Notes: generated from the letters alone by a model not told the origin. A stretch of DNA of 64,000 bases from Lamellibrachia columna (GCA_963662155.1 OY759267.1:33522976-33586975), one strand, 5' to 3'; shown: positions 1 through 11,119, numbered from the stretch's first letter. Numbers and translations: made by a program.

Positions 1-174
1 CCTTCTTTAAGTTTGAAGAACATATTCCTATCAATATCCTCATAACCGTTCACTATTTTAAACACTTCTATTTGGTCTCCTCTTAGTCTCCTGGTCTCTA
101 GTGGTGTCAATCCACATTGTAATAAGCGACTTTCGTAACTAAGGTCTCTCAATTCTGGAATCATTTTAGTTGTG
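1..174 (-). mobile_element. non-LTR retrotransposon (LINE) reverse-transcriptase C-terminal fragment
   Basis: Read on the minus strand this stretch translates without a stop to the region after the polymerase core of a LINE reverse transcriptase, including IPELRDLSYE, LETRRLRGDQIEVFK and DIDRNMFF. The same peptides, with small differences, occur in the longer element at 7190-7350 on the plus strand, so both belong to one family. The fragment runs off the left edge, so its total length is unknown. Similarity stops near 175. It is a scrap of a CR1/L2-like element. Confidence 0.85.
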
Positions 175-553
175 TCTTCCAACTGCACCGTCAGGACCAG
201 CATAATGACATTCATCAGGTAGGCCTGTGTGACTTGGTAATGTCATCAACTTTGTAATACTGTCAACTCACTAATATGTTATTTCAAGTGCCACCTCAGT
301 TAAACTGACATGGTTGTCCAGTAAACATGGCATTTCTTTTGTGGTCAACACAGTGGGCCCTTCTGTAGCTTCACATCGATAATGTAATTTAGTTTTAATA
401 GAAATGTTGGCAGCACCCTGGGTAATCTATAGATAATCTAGTTACTTAGTTATTATTATTATTATGACTATTTATCTTATGGTTAATCACATTTACTGTA
501 TAGGGGTTGCTGGTCATGCTACTAATAATTAAGTTGTTTAAAAATAAAATTTA
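175..553. other. no gene seen
   Basis: AT-rich non-coding DNA with a short TTA/TAT microsatellite near 450-466. I see no exon, RNA gene or recognisable element here. Confidence 0.6.
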
Positions 554-992
554 CACAAGAGACAGGGGTCACGTGTGGTCAGGGGGAGGGGCTGTGTCCC
601 AGTGGGCCAGGCTTGATCCCACTGTCAACAAGAGACAGGGGTCACGTGTGGTCAGGTGGAGGGGCTGTGTCCCAATGGGCCAGGCTTGATCCCACTTTTA
701 ACAAGAGACAGGGGTCATGTGTGGTCAGGGGGAGGGGCTGTGTCCCAGTGGGCCAGGCTTGATCCCACTGTCAACAAGAGACAGGGGTCACATGTGGTTA
801 GGGGGAGGGGCTGTGTCCCAGTGGGCCAGGCTTGATCCCACTTTTAACAAGAGACAGGGGTCATGTGTGGTCAGGGGGAGGGGCTGTGTCCCAGTGGGAC
901 AGGCTTGATCCCACTGTCAACAAGAGACAGGGGTCACATGTGGTTAGGGGGAGGGGCTGTGTCCCAGTGGGCCAGGCTTGATCCCACTGTCA
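554..992. repeat. 73-bp minisatellite, 6 units
   Basis: Units begin with ACAAGAGACAGGGGTCA at 554, 628, 701, 774, 847 and 920, a period of 73 bp (first unit 74). Each contains a G-rich block GGGGGAGGGGCTGTG. Units 3 and 5 share a variant tail (ACTTTTA), as do 2, 4 and 6 (ACTGTCA), which suggests growth by a two-unit step. A short (CAA)n tract follows at 999-1016. Open frames across it are periodicity artefacts. Confidence 0.95.
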
Positions 993-1016
993 ACAAGACA
1001 ACAACAACAACAACAA

Positions 1017-1362
1017 CCCTGTTTTGGTAAGTTCCTAAATACTATGTTATACCTTAGAAAATGAATACTTTAAATTTACAATGGTACCAAAATGTCTACT
1101 AGAGAATTGTCCATCTTTCTATGTAAACATATTTATATGTTCAGTACTTATAATTGCTTAACAGTGACTTCGGTTACCCATGTGCTAAGAAGATGGGGAG
1201 CAAATGAACTGTCTGGACCTTAGGGAGGAATGTCCCCACCAGCTTTCTGTTAACAGCTATAGGCTTAATGACATTTCGAAAGCTTGCAGCCAGTAGCTGG
1301 TAGAACAGGTTAGAAAGTTAAGTTTATTCATGAATTAGTACTGTTACATAGTTAATGTATTA
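1017..1362. other. no gene seen
   Basis: Non-coding sequence without a recognisable feature. Confidence 0.5.
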
Positions 1363-1456
1363 TGATAGACAAAATACATTATGATAGACAAATACATTAT
1401 GATAGACAAAATACATTATGATAGACAAAATACATTATGATAGACAAATATATTAT
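1363..1456. repeat. 18-19 bp tandem repeat, about 5 units
   Basis: The unit ATTATGATAGACAAAATAC, with a one-base variation in the A run, repeats about five times. Confidence 0.9.
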
Positions 1457-1821
1457 GCAGGGACTGTGCATGTGCCTTATTATTGTATAACATTATGTGC
1501 AGTTAATTAAGCCAGAATCAGACTGGAGCACTCTCCCTCTCTTTGACATTATCTTGATTAATCACCATGTGGCACTGGCTGGGTAGGGTGTGTGATGTAT
1601 TCCCAAGGGACAAGTGCTTGACAGCAAGCTAGGGTCACACTAGATAGTAACTTGTAAACAGGGATCAAATGTTTGGTTTGATCATTTAATGTAGTATTGA
1701 TATCTTAGTAAATTTCTGGTGACACCATTGTGTTAGCAAACATATAATAATGTAGTTAGTCACTCTTTTGTTTATTCATTTATAACTAGTTGTATATCAT
1801 TTACAGGTGCAGATGACCCCC

Positions 1822-1857
1822 TATAAAATGCAGGATGCCGTTGCACTGAGTCAGTGC
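1822..1857 (+). promoter_or_regulatory. possible TATA box plus initiator
   Basis: TATAAAA at 1822-1828 is followed 23 bases later by TCAGTGC at 1851-1857, close to the arthropod-type initiator TCAGT. The spacing to the CA of the initiator, about 30 bp from the start of TATA, is right for a core promoter. No coding exon is recognised downstream, so this may be chance or part of an old LTR-like sequence. Confidence 0.2.
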
Positions 1858-2453
1858 TCAGACACATTATAACACTTTTGGTTAGGCCTGCAGTGCCCAG
1901 TTGGGGTGAGTTATTTTTATTTTGGTTTCATGGATTGTCATGAAGTATTACTATTTTAATTTAGGTTAGGAAATATTTATTTTGACGGTCAGCCATAACT
2001 ATATTAAGGAACTAATTATAGACATTGCATATATCATATGTGTGTGGGTATTAGTACTGATTCGTGTACTCATAGTCTCCAAGGATTGTGTACTTAATAC
2101 GTTATAATGGATGTTAAGCATAATTGATGCTGTGTTATTCATGGAATACATCAAATTTGTATTAATTTTAGCGGAATTTTAACTGAGTATATTTGTTGTA
2201 CACTTCACTTAGGAGTTGATACAGTGTTATTGGTACGTAGGGTTCACTTGACTGTATTTCCAACCTGGGAACACAGTGTTTAAAGACTATAAACCTATGC
2301 TTGTTATTGGTACGGAGACTGTTATGGATTATTGTTAGATAGAAATTTAGATACAAATACCACAGGTGCCAGCCTGCTATTTGGTGTCTGAGATAATCTA
2401 TAGGTAATAATTACGTATCAATGCAGGGAATAGATGTTTTTGACTCTGTTGAT

Positions 2454-2871
2454 TAATGATCCTGTGTAACCATTGTAGTAGTGCATGTAGTAATAATATT
2501 TTTGTATGTTTTACAGATTTTTATTTTTTCTATGTTATGCGAAATAAAGGAAATCACCATTTCCTGTCTTCATGCGATTCCACGGTTACATTCTACATTA
2601 TTCGGTTACAAAGACATTTTATGTATAGTTGATGATGACATGTGACTTGTGAAGCCCCCACCTAATGATCCTGTGTAACCATTGTAGTAGTGCATGTAGT
2701 AATAATATTTTTGTATGTTTTACAGTTTTTTATTTTTTCTATGTTATGCGAAATAAAGGAAATCACCATTTCCTGTCTTCATGCGATTCCACGGTTACAT
2801 TCTACATTATTCGGTTACAAAGACATTTTATGTATAGTTGATGATGACATGTGACTTGTGAAGCCCCCACC
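2454..2871. repeat. 209-bp direct tandem duplication containing AATAAA
   Basis: Sequence 2454-2662 is repeated at 2663-2871 almost base for base (one visible substitution, after the TTTTACAG). Each copy holds GCGAAATAAAGGAAATC, a polyadenylation-signal-like hexamer. The copies end in the first bases of the 45-bp minisatellite that follows, so the duplication probably arose by slippage or unequal exchange involving that array. Confidence 0.93.
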
Positions 2872-3090
2872 TTCCCCTCAGTCCACGTGTCGTATTTGAC
2901 TTGTGAAGCCCCCACCTTCCCCTTAGTCCACGTGTCTTATTTGACTTGTGAAGCCCCCACCTTCCCCTCAGTCCACGTGTCGTATTTGACTTGTGAAGCC
3001 CCCACCTTCCCCTCAGTCCACGTGTCGTATTTGACTTGTGAAGCCCCACCTTCCCCTCAGTCCACGTGTCGTATTTGACTTGTGAAGCTA
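2849..3090. repeat. 45-bp minisatellite, about 5 units
   Basis: The unit contains TTGACTTGTGAAGCCCCC followed by TTCCCCTCAGTCCACGTGTC. The period is a multiple of three, so both strands stay open for about 75 codons. This is not evidence of a protein. Confidence 0.93.
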
Positions 3091-3350
3091 AGGTATAAGG
3101 AAGAACTTAGGCTCTACATGAATACCTACTTTATATCTCCATGGAGATCGTACACAAAGGGAACCAAACAAACAATACACAGCCGTCCACTATCCCAGTT
3201 CGTCAAATTATGTATTGATTAGGATAGCGGCTACTTTAGACATATACCATCGAATTAAGTCTTCGACTAAAACTTATTCAGTAGGTTTTGAAGGCATCGT
3301 CCTGAAAGAATTGCTCTGGTTAATAATAATGTTTACTATTAATAATGCCA

Positions 3351-3500
3351 CTAACTGAAGGCGTCAACAATATCATCAGTAGGAACTTTGAAGTGCTGTT
3401 CAAACCACTTTCGGATGGTGTCCGTTTTACCCTGATCAGTGCCCACCAAGTGGCCAACAAATATATTTTCATTTGGCGAGCGATTTACTTTGTCTGCCAT
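3351..3500 (-). CDS. small open frame or exon, 49 aa, unidentified
   Basis: An ATG at 3500 opens a 49-codon frame ending in TAG at 3351-3353. The frame stays open upstream to about 3581, so the ATG may be internal to an exon. The composition looks protein-like (contains SPNENIFVGHLVGTDQGK and IRKWFEQHFKVPTDDIVDAF) rather than repeat-derived, with a balanced mix of charged and hydrophobic residues. I do not recognise the family. There is no intron evidence and no neighbouring exon that clearly continues it. It could be a terminal exon, a retrocopy fragment or chance. Confidence 0.3.
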   Translation of the reverse strand: MADKVNRSPNENIFVGHLVGTDQGKTDTIRKWFEQHFKVPTDDIVDAFS

Positions 3501-3639
3501 TTTTTTTTTCCAATTCATAACGAGTCTTAACGTGTATCGTTCAAAGAACATACTGTTGTACACGTTTGTGTTGTTCAACACTTCAAGGCCGGACGATGTC
3601 GTGTTAGGAAAATACGTAAAGTGAAATGAGACGACAGAA

Positions 3640-3695
3640 GGAAGACGGGGGGGTGGAGGTGGGGGGTGATGGGGTGGTGGGGGGAGGGGGGGTTA
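3640..3695. repeat. G-rich low-complexity tract
   Basis: Nearly pure G with interspersed T/A (for example GGGGGGGTGGAGGTGGGGGG). Several runs of three or more G could form G-quadruplexes on the plus strand. Confidence 0.7.
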
Positions 3696-4039
3696 AGAAA
3701 TTGGAATGAAGAAACAAAAAAGAAGGAGATGTGGAGTTAAAGTGTTTACATACTTGGAAATATAATGAGAGTGAAGTATATCTTGAAAATTAGGAGTGGG
3801 GTCTTTTATTAGTTTTACTAACTTGCCATAGGGGAGGCCGGGGAGGGTTGGTGCAATTTTCAATTAAATAATTGTTTTCTTAATTTAATATAGATAGGAT
3901 GCATACACTTGATATACGTATGTTCGCTCTTCCTTCATGTATTAGTATACATATTCATGGATTTCCTATCTATTGTGGCATTTATGATATTGCCCATTAT
4001 CTGACCCCTCTTCACCAGCACCAACCTTCCCCTGTACTG

Positions 4040-4430
4040 GGTAAGTTGGCGCACCCCCAGGGTACGTTGGCGCATCCCATCAAATACACCAAAGGGGTTA
4101 GCAAACAGTCCTTTAATTCAATCCAAGGCACTGGACAGGCCACGAATAGGCTTTCAAACAACACAATCACAGTTGTGACATATAGAATACAGATAACTCC
4201 CAGTACATTTTTCATGTAACCATTAGCTGCACACAGTTTGTTGGACCAATATCTTCGCAGACCTATTTTTGTCAAATACGATGGACTAGGCTTCACCGAT
4301 GGATCAGACTTCATTACTGACTTGCACGACACACTGCGTGACTTTGGGGTTTGGTCTGTCGGTAACAGGCCAAATCCCCATGATAACGCATGCGCCAACC
4401 CGCCCCAACAAAAAATGCGCCAACCCGCCC
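4040..4430. mobile_element. possible MITE with paired TTGGCGCA motifs at both ends
   Basis: TTGGCGCA occurs at 4046-4053 and 4067-4074, and its reverse complement TGCGCCAA at 4391-4398 and 4416-4423. The ends are therefore inverted relative to each other, each with two copies about 21-25 bp apart. This resembles the subterminal transposase-binding sites of a small DNA transposon. No coding sequence is recognised inside. Exact ends and target-site duplication are not clear. Confidence 0.35.
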
Positions 4431-4569
4431 CAATTTGGTCGGCCGCTATTTGCGTGACACAATAAATACAATATGCAGGGAAAGATGATTTACTTCCTTT
4501 CGATGTGTGCCCAAAATGTGATACCTTAATCATGTTGCCCCCCACAGTACATGACCAGTAAGCAAGGAC

Positions 4570-5985
4570 GGATCTAGGCTTGCTGGCAGGGGTTCTACTT
4601 ATTTTAAGGGTTAATATTAGCCAGCTTATAATACTTCAGTCTTTACATCATTGACACTAGTTCCGATGTAGGCCTATATGCGTTGTTCTTTACCATAATA
4701 TTTGCCACGGACACTGGGGGGGTCTAAAACCTGCACCATGGCCGTGGGGTCTTGAGACCCCCAGTACACCCTGGATCAGCTGTTTTTAGGTACCCATGGT
4801 GTAGAAGACATTTATCATGTTTCAGTTTTTTTACTCTCATGTTGTGAAAAAGTTAAAAGCTGTAACAGCTTTTGCGTAGCATCATTTTTATGGCTGATAT
4901 CTTGTTGTGTGGTATGTAACGTTGGCTTCGTATAACCTCAGGATTAGTGCAATATAAAAAAAATTCCTTCAAACCTTCAAGCTTCCTCTGGGTATTGATT
5001 TCTTCTGTAGACTGCTCTGATCTCGTTGTTGCCTCTTGAGTGAGTGTTTGAAGACTATAGCAAGGGCATGCAGGGTAGATATCATGTTTTGTACTTAAGG
5101 GCCCTTGAATGCATTAGATAGTGCCAAATCCAGGCTGTACAAGCACACATTAAGATTAATTATCAAGTTAGAGTAAAAAAAAAAAATTTATAGCAAAATG
5201 CCCCCCCCCACACGCCCCCTCTGGATCCAGAAAACGTGAGAAAACATTAAAGTAAAAACGGGAACGTGCTCATGAAAAGCAGGAAACACTATATTCCACG
5301 CAATTTTCTATAAGTGCAGCAAGACACGTTTGACAGCTGTAGTGACTATTCAACACATCTAATGAATTGTTTAGTTTCATTGAACATTAATATGCATTAA
5401 GCATTTGTAAACATAATGTAAATGAGAGTAGGTCACCCATTGATATGGAGCGCACTAACATAATGTTTGAAACGTTGGACTCGCAATTGAGAGGTCACGT
5501 GCTCCTATCATCTGTTCCTGCCGTTTTGATGGTTGAACAATTTCGAACAGACCACGTTGCCTCCGTTCACTCAGCTGTACAAATGAGTACATGGCTACAC
5601 ACATTTGATGATTTATTGAGTGAATAATGTATGCGCAGTAATTACAGCATGGCTGAATTCTTCCTGGAGAGGTTGTTTTCGTGTTGGAATGAACAGGTTA
5701 CTATCGGTGAAGTGTAAATCTCTTTGAATGGTTCCAAGGGTCAGATGCAGCGCTATTACTGACCGTTACCGTTTTACTAACCAACGTTTTAATACAGTTT
5801 AATATACGTGATTATCATGCTACCATATTGTGCCGGAAATCTAACTACCAATAGCAGAGCTTAGTGCAACCTAAACCATCACTAGGATTGCGAAATCAGG
5901 GTTAGGCTCTATACAACGCTTCAGTTCTAGAAACGCCACAGTACATAACCGACCAACAATCTTCACATACCAAAAAACACTCAAA
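4570..5985. other. no recognised gene
   Basis: Mixed non-coding DNA with a poly-A tract near 5176 and a C-rich run near 5201-5220. A 60-codon open frame at 5445-5627 has no recognisable motif and no splice or neighbour support. Confidence 0.45.
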
Positions 5986-5989
5986 TTAC

Positions 5990-6165
5990 AAGTGTCTCAG
6001 AGCAACCAAAGGGCATGGACTGTGTCTTGGGGGACCAAAGGCCACGGACTGTGTCTTGTGGGAACAAAGGGCATGGACTGTGTCTTGGGTGACCAAAGGG
6101 CATGGACTGTGTCCTGGGGGGCCAAATGATTGGTTTGTGTCTCAGGGGGACCAAAGGGCATGGCA
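5990..6165. repeat. 30-bp minisatellite, left arm
   Basis: Repeats of about 30 bp built around ACCAAAGGGCATGG and GTGTCTTGGGGGA. The array stops where the LINE begins and resumes after it at 7634, so this is the left part of one interrupted array. Confidence 0.92.
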
Positions 6166-7546
6166 TGTCAACTTGTCATTAAAAGAGGGAGTTGTTCCGT
6201 TTGAATGGAAAGAAGCAAACATCATACCATTATTTAAAAAGGGTTCGAGAAATAAGTCAGAGAATTACAGACCAGTGAGTTTAACGTCAGTGATTTGTAA
6301 ATTATTAGAAAGGTTAATTAAAGACCATATGGTGGACTTCCTCGTTAAGCATAAATTATTAAATTCATCTCAACATGGATTCCTTAAAGCGAGGTCATGC
6401 TTAACAAATATGTTATGTTTTTTGGAAGAAATCACTAAGTGGATAGACGTGGGATCGCCAGTAGATATTATCTACTTAGATTTTCAGAAAGCTTTTGACA
6501 AAGTGCCACATCAAAGATTACTACTTAAATTAAAAGCCCATGGTATCGGGGATAGCATAACTGACTGGATAGAACAATGGCTGACTGACAGAAGACAAAG
6601 AGTTGTAGTAGATGGAGAAGTTTCAAATTGGAAATCAGTTTTGAGTGGGGTACCTCAAGGATCAGTATTAGGACCTATATTATTCTTAATTTATATCAAT
6701 GACTTGGACGACAGTATAACAAGTAACGTACTGAAATTTGCGGATAACACAAAACTGTTTAGAAAGGTTAATACTGATGGTGATAAACAACATTTACAAA
6801 ACGATCTAGACAGATTAGTGAAATGGTCTGAGAAATGGCAGATGTTGTTCAATTTTGGGAAATGTAAATGCCTACATACAGGACATAGGAACTTGAATGT
6901 AAACTATAAAATGGGAGATACTGTTCTGGGTACTACTGTAAAAGAAAAGGACTTAGGAGTTACAATAAGCGCTGATATGAAAGTTTCAGAGCAGTGTGGT
7001 ATTGCAGCTTCAAAGGGTAATCAAATTCTTGGATTGATTAGAAGAAACATAACATACAAGGGAAAAAAGTTAATTATACCTCTTTATAAAGCAATAGTTA
7101 GACCTCATTTAGAATACTGTATACAAGCATGGAGACCATATCGTAAGAAAGATATAGATACGCTTGAACGCATACAAAGGAGAGCAACTAAAATGATTCC
7201 AGAATTGAGAGACCTTAGTTATGAAGAACGCCTGAAAGAATGTGGTTTAACAACTCTAGAGACAAGGAGGTTAAGAGGAGATCAGATTGAAGTGTTTAAG
7301 ATATTGAATGGGTATGAAAATATTGATAGAAATATGTTTTTCTCACTCAAGAAGGATAGCAGAACTAGAGGACATGAGGTAAAATTAGTAAAGGATCAAT
7401 GTAGATTGGACATCAGGAAGCACTCGTTCTCACAGAGGACAATAAATGAATGGAACAAATTGTCTACAGATTGTGTAACTGCTAACAGCGTGAATATGTT
7501 TAAAAACAAGGTTGACACATATCTCAGGAGGGCGGGTTATAAGTAG
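6166..7546 (+). pseudogene. LINE reverse transcriptase, truncated, catalytic motif altered
   Basis: An open frame of about 460 codons ending in TAG at 7544-7546 encodes most of a non-LTR reverse transcriptase. Visible blocks in order are NYRPVSLTSVICKLLE, SQHGFLKARSC, DIIYLDFQKAFDKVPH (first catalytic Asp), SGVPQGSVLGPILFLIYIND and the second catalytic box at 6737-6748. That box reads FADN instead of the family FADD (AAC at 6746-6748), removing one metal-binding aspartate. A C-terminal section with LEYCIQAWRPY and LETRRLRGDQIEVFK follows. The frame continues upstream into minisatellite sequence, but that part is not LINE protein. With the N-terminal third missing and the active site changed, the copy should be inactive, although the frame is otherwise intact, which suggests a fairly recent insertion. 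Confidence 0.9.
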
Positions 7547-7640
7547 ATGAACATTGTTGGACTCTCGATAAGCCAATGGCTTCCTTGTCCACTTGCCATC
7601 TGGGCCTTTGGCTTGGATGGCAAATCTTGTTAAATGTGTC
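6166..7640 (+). mobile_element. 5'-truncated CR1/L2-like LINE inserted in a minisatellite
   Basis: The element starts inside the reverse-transcriptase domain (no endonuclease region) and ends shortly after ATGGCAAATCTTGTTAA, the family's 3' end. The 30-bp array flanks it on both sides. The base string ATGT at both junctions may be a short target-site duplication or simply part of the array unit. 5' truncation is the usual outcome of target-primed reverse transcription. Relatives lie at 1-174, 12729-12838, 23305-23520 and 63715-63800. Confidence 0.9.
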
Positions 7641-8665
7641 TCAGAGGAACTAAAGGGCATGGATTGTGTCTTGGGGGAACAAAGAGCACAGTCTGTGTCT
7701 CAGAGGAACCAAAGGGCATGGTCTGTGTCTCAGAGGAACCAAAGGGCATGGTATGTGTCTTGGGGGACCAAATGATTGGTCTGTGTCCCAGGGGAACCAA
7801 AGGGCATGGTATGTGTCTCAGAGGAACCAAAGGGTATGGACTGTGCCTTGGGGGAACAGAGGGCATGGACTTGGTCTGTGTCTCAGGGGAACCTGTGTCT
7901 CAGAGGAACCAAAGCGCATGGTCTGTGTCTTGGGTGACCAAAGGGAATGGACTGTATCCTGCAGGGCCAAATGATTGGTCTGTGTCCCAGGGGGACCAAA
8001 GGGCATGGTATGTGTCTCAGAGGAACCAAAGGGCATGGACTGTGTCTTGGGTGACCAAAGGGCATGGATTGTGTCCTGGGGGGCCAAATGATTGGTCTGT
8101 GTCCCAGGGAGACCAAAGGGTATGGTATGTGTCTCAGAGGAACCAAAGGGCATGGACTGTGTCTTGGGTGACCAAAGGGCATGGACTTTGTCCTGGGGGG
8201 CCAAATGATTGGTTTGTGTCTCAGGGGGACCAAAGGGCATGGTATGTGTCTCAGAGGAACCAAAGGGCATGGACTGTGTCCTGGGGGCCAAATGATTTGT
8301 TTGTGTCTCAGGGGGACCAAAGGGCATGGTGTGTGTCTCAGAGGAACCAAAGGGCATGGATTATGTCTTGGGGGAACAAAGGGCATGGACTGTCTTGGGG
8401 GACCAAAGGATTGGTCTGTGTTTCAGAGGAACCAAAGCGCATGGTCTGTGTCTTGGGTGACCAAAGGGCATGGACTGTGTCCGGGGGGGGCAAATTATTG
8501 GTTTTTGTCTTGGGGGAACAAAGGGCACAGTCTGTGTCTCAGAGGAACCAAAGGGCATAGACTGTGTCTTGGGGGGACCAAAGTATTGGTCTGTGTCTCA
8601 GAGGAACCAAAGGGCATGGTATGTGTCTTGGGGGACCAAAGGGCATGGTCTGTCTTAGTGGGACT
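7634..8665. repeat. 30-bp minisatellite, right arm, over 30 units
   Basis: Continuation of the array at 5990-6165. Units alternate between CAGAGGAACCAAAGGGCATG and a CCAAATGATTGGTCTGTG variant, giving a higher-order pattern of several units. Because 30 is divisible by three, frames of 100-300 codons appear on both strands and should not be annotated. Confidence 0.95.
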
Positions 8666-8669
8666 AAAT

Positions 8670-9110
8670 GGTATGTGTTGACCTTTCATAGTGTACATCT
8701 TTCTGAATTTGTCAGAACATTTTGTTTTGTTTGAGAAAAAACTGCCCCAGTAGATTCATATTCCATAAGTGCACATCATTGCAAGTTGAATATTTAAAAA
8801 TATTCCCCAGCATTACACTGTAAACAACAGAAATTTGTATTTAAAGCGAAGTCAAACTTAATGTTAGATTATGTCGCACTTGTAGGATTTTGATTCTAAC
8901 AATATTCTAAATAATATTTATTTTATTCACAAAATTTCACATTTGTGAAATAAACATACTAGAACACGATAAATGTAGACATACTTTTATTTTATTAGTT
9001 TTACCTGTTGTTATTAAATCAAATCATATGGACTAATACTTTGTCCGTCCTCTTTACAAAAATGACACTTTGATTGGCGCATACTTGAAGATTACTATCA
9101 AACTACTACA
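8670..9110. other. no gene seen
   Basis: AT-rich non-coding DNA. Confidence 0.5.
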
Positions 9111-9114
9111 TCTG

Positions 9115-9705
9115 ACGGTATAGTGTCATCACTGGTGACACTATAATATTTTAGTGTTGTAATCATTGGTGACACTATAATATGTTGGTGTCGTGGCATC
9201 ACTGGTGACAGACACTATAATTTGTTGTTGTGTCATCATTTGTGACACAATGATGGGTCTGTGTTGTGTCATTACTGGTGACACTATGATTTGTCTGTGT
9301 ACGTTACACTAATGTGTATGTGTTGTGTCATCAGTGGTGACACTATATTCTGTTACACTAGTGTCATCACTGTTGACACTACAATATATTATTGTGTCAT
9401 CACTGATGACACTCTATGTGTCTGTGTTGTATCATTATTAATGACGCTAATATGTTCGTGTAGTGTCATCACTGTTGACATTACAATATGTTATTGTGTA
9501 ATCACTGGTGACACTCTATAATGTGTCTGTGGTGTATCATTATTAATGACACTAATATGTTAGTGTAGTGTCATCACTGGTGACATCATAACGTGTTGTT
9601 ATTGTGTCAACAAGGGTGACTATATAATCATTGCTGTACTGTCATCACTGTTGACATTATAATATGTCACTGTAGTGTCATCACTGCTGACACTAACATG
9701 TCACT
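9115..9705. repeat. degenerate minisatellite with GTGTCA...TGACAC hairpins
   Basis: About 15 diverged units carrying GTGTCATCACTGGTGACAC or a close variant. The arms GTGTCA and TGACAC are inverted repeats around a 7-nt loop, so each unit can fold into a small hairpin. Unit spacing varies (about 30-45 bp). Confidence 0.85.
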
Positions 9706-9751
9706 GTATACACATAGTACATGTGCATTAGTAGTTGTTCTGTTACTGGCA

Positions 9752-9802
9752 ACAGTTACCATGGCAAACTGTTACCACAGTAACTGGTTACCATGGCAAC
9801 CT
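9752..9802. promoter_or_regulatory. two RFX X-box-like palindromes
   Basis: GTTACCATGGCAAC at 9787-9800 fits the RFX X-box (GTNRCC, short spacer, RGYAAC). A near copy GTTACCATGGCAAA lies about 30 bp upstream. X-boxes are typical of ciliary gene promoters, but no ciliary exon is recognised nearby, so function is inference only. Confidence 0.35.
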
Positions 9803-10269
9803 GTTAACAGTTTTCAACCTCAACCTTCTAGCAAATTAGCAAATGAAGAGCCCCAGAAACCAACGCATCTAGCCACAAGAAAACATACATATTTCACATT
9901 TATTACGAATACAATTTGATTAAATATTTTCTTGATTTTAATCTAACGTGAGCCAAATAGATTACACCAAATACATGCATTCATGATCAAACAATCAAAC
10001 GTTGGAGTAGAATCCAAAAAGACAAACAAATTAGGAAAAAGAAATAACGTCAAGGCATAAAAATTGGCAAGCCAATTGTAGCAAAGCAGCTACAATGGTC
10101 ACCAGAACTGTTTCCAGCAGAATGACACTGACAATCCTTTGTTAACTGTCATGATATGTCATTGTGAGACAATTATGCCCACTCTGGCTTCTAGCGTCCA
10201 CTATTATACTCTGGTCAGATAAGTGACCTCTACATATTCTGAAGGTACAAGTCAGTAGCCCGTCTTGCT
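9803..10269. other. no gene seen
   Basis: Non-coding sequence without recognisable exon or element. Confidence 0.45.
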
Positions 10270-10289
10270 TAAAGCACAACACGCTGCTA

Positions 10290-10925
10290 TTTTCTGTGTA
10301 CATGGCAGGTTGTACACCAGAACTGATACTGTTGATTAGGAATACATGTGTACACACACCCAACGTGTACACAGCATGTTGTACACCAGCACTGATACTG
10401 TTGTTATTAATATAGCTGTACACACCTCCAATGTGTACACACCATTTTGTATGCGAGCACACACTGTTGATTAGGAATACACATGTACACACAGTTAATG
10501 TATACACATCATGTTGAACACCAGCATTGATACTGTTGTTTATAAATACATGTGTACACACCCAATGTGTACACAACACACAAACCTGTTGTTTATAAAT
10601 ACATGTGTACACACCCAATGTGTACACCACACACAAACCTGTTGTTTAAGAATACAACATGGTGTACACCAGCACAGATACTACTGTTGATTAGGAATAC
10701 ACATGTACACACATGTGTATGCGCATGAAATGTGTACACAGCATGTTGTACACCAGCACGGGTACTGTTGATTATGAATACTGTTGTACACATCCCAATG
10801 TGTACACATGTTGAACACCAGAACATATACTGTTGATTAGGAATACACAATGTGTACATAGCACGATGCACAACAGTTGTACACCAGCACTGTTATGGTT
10901 GATAAGGAATACACATGTACACACC
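10290..10925. repeat. minisatellite, units of about 60-70 bp
   Basis: About ten imperfect units containing TTGTACACCAGCACTGATAC, TGTTGATTAGGAATACA and CATGTACACACCCAATGTG. GTGTACAC palindromes are frequent. Length variation between units breaks the reading frame. Confidence 0.88.
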
Positions 10926-11119
10926 CAAGTGTATGCCAAGCTGTATGCCCTATGTATGCTAAAACTGCTGCCAACATTAATTTATATTGCTCTATATATT
11001 AGCCTGATGTACATAGAAAGTTGACTGTTACGTGATCATAGACGCCCGCACATTTACTTGCTGTATTCTGTCTAAATGACATTGAATCTGTTGATAGAAC
11101 AAGACAATCCCAAAGTCTG

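Noticed and set aside
1822..2871. Solo LTR (TATA box, initiator and AATAAA in order)
   Set aside because: No TG...CA ends, target-site duplication, primer-binding site or retroviral-type coding sequence could be defined.
4012..4545. 177-codon minus-strand frame with a hydrophobic stretch
   Set aside because: It spans the inverted TTGGCGCA element and no family pattern or splice sites are visible. The hydrophobic run is explained by AT-rich DNA.
5445..5627. 60-codon plus-strand frame
   Set aside because: It has an ordinary composition, but no motif, homologous neighbour or regulatory signal was recognised.
6056..6165. N-terminal extension of the reverse-transcriptase frame
   Set aside because: These codons lie in the 30-bp minisatellite before the LINE starts, so the extension is an accident of insertion.
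7634..8560. Open frame of about 300 codons rich in CVSEEPKG repeats
   Set aside because: It derives entirely from a 30-bp tandem repeat; all frames avoid stops for the same reason.
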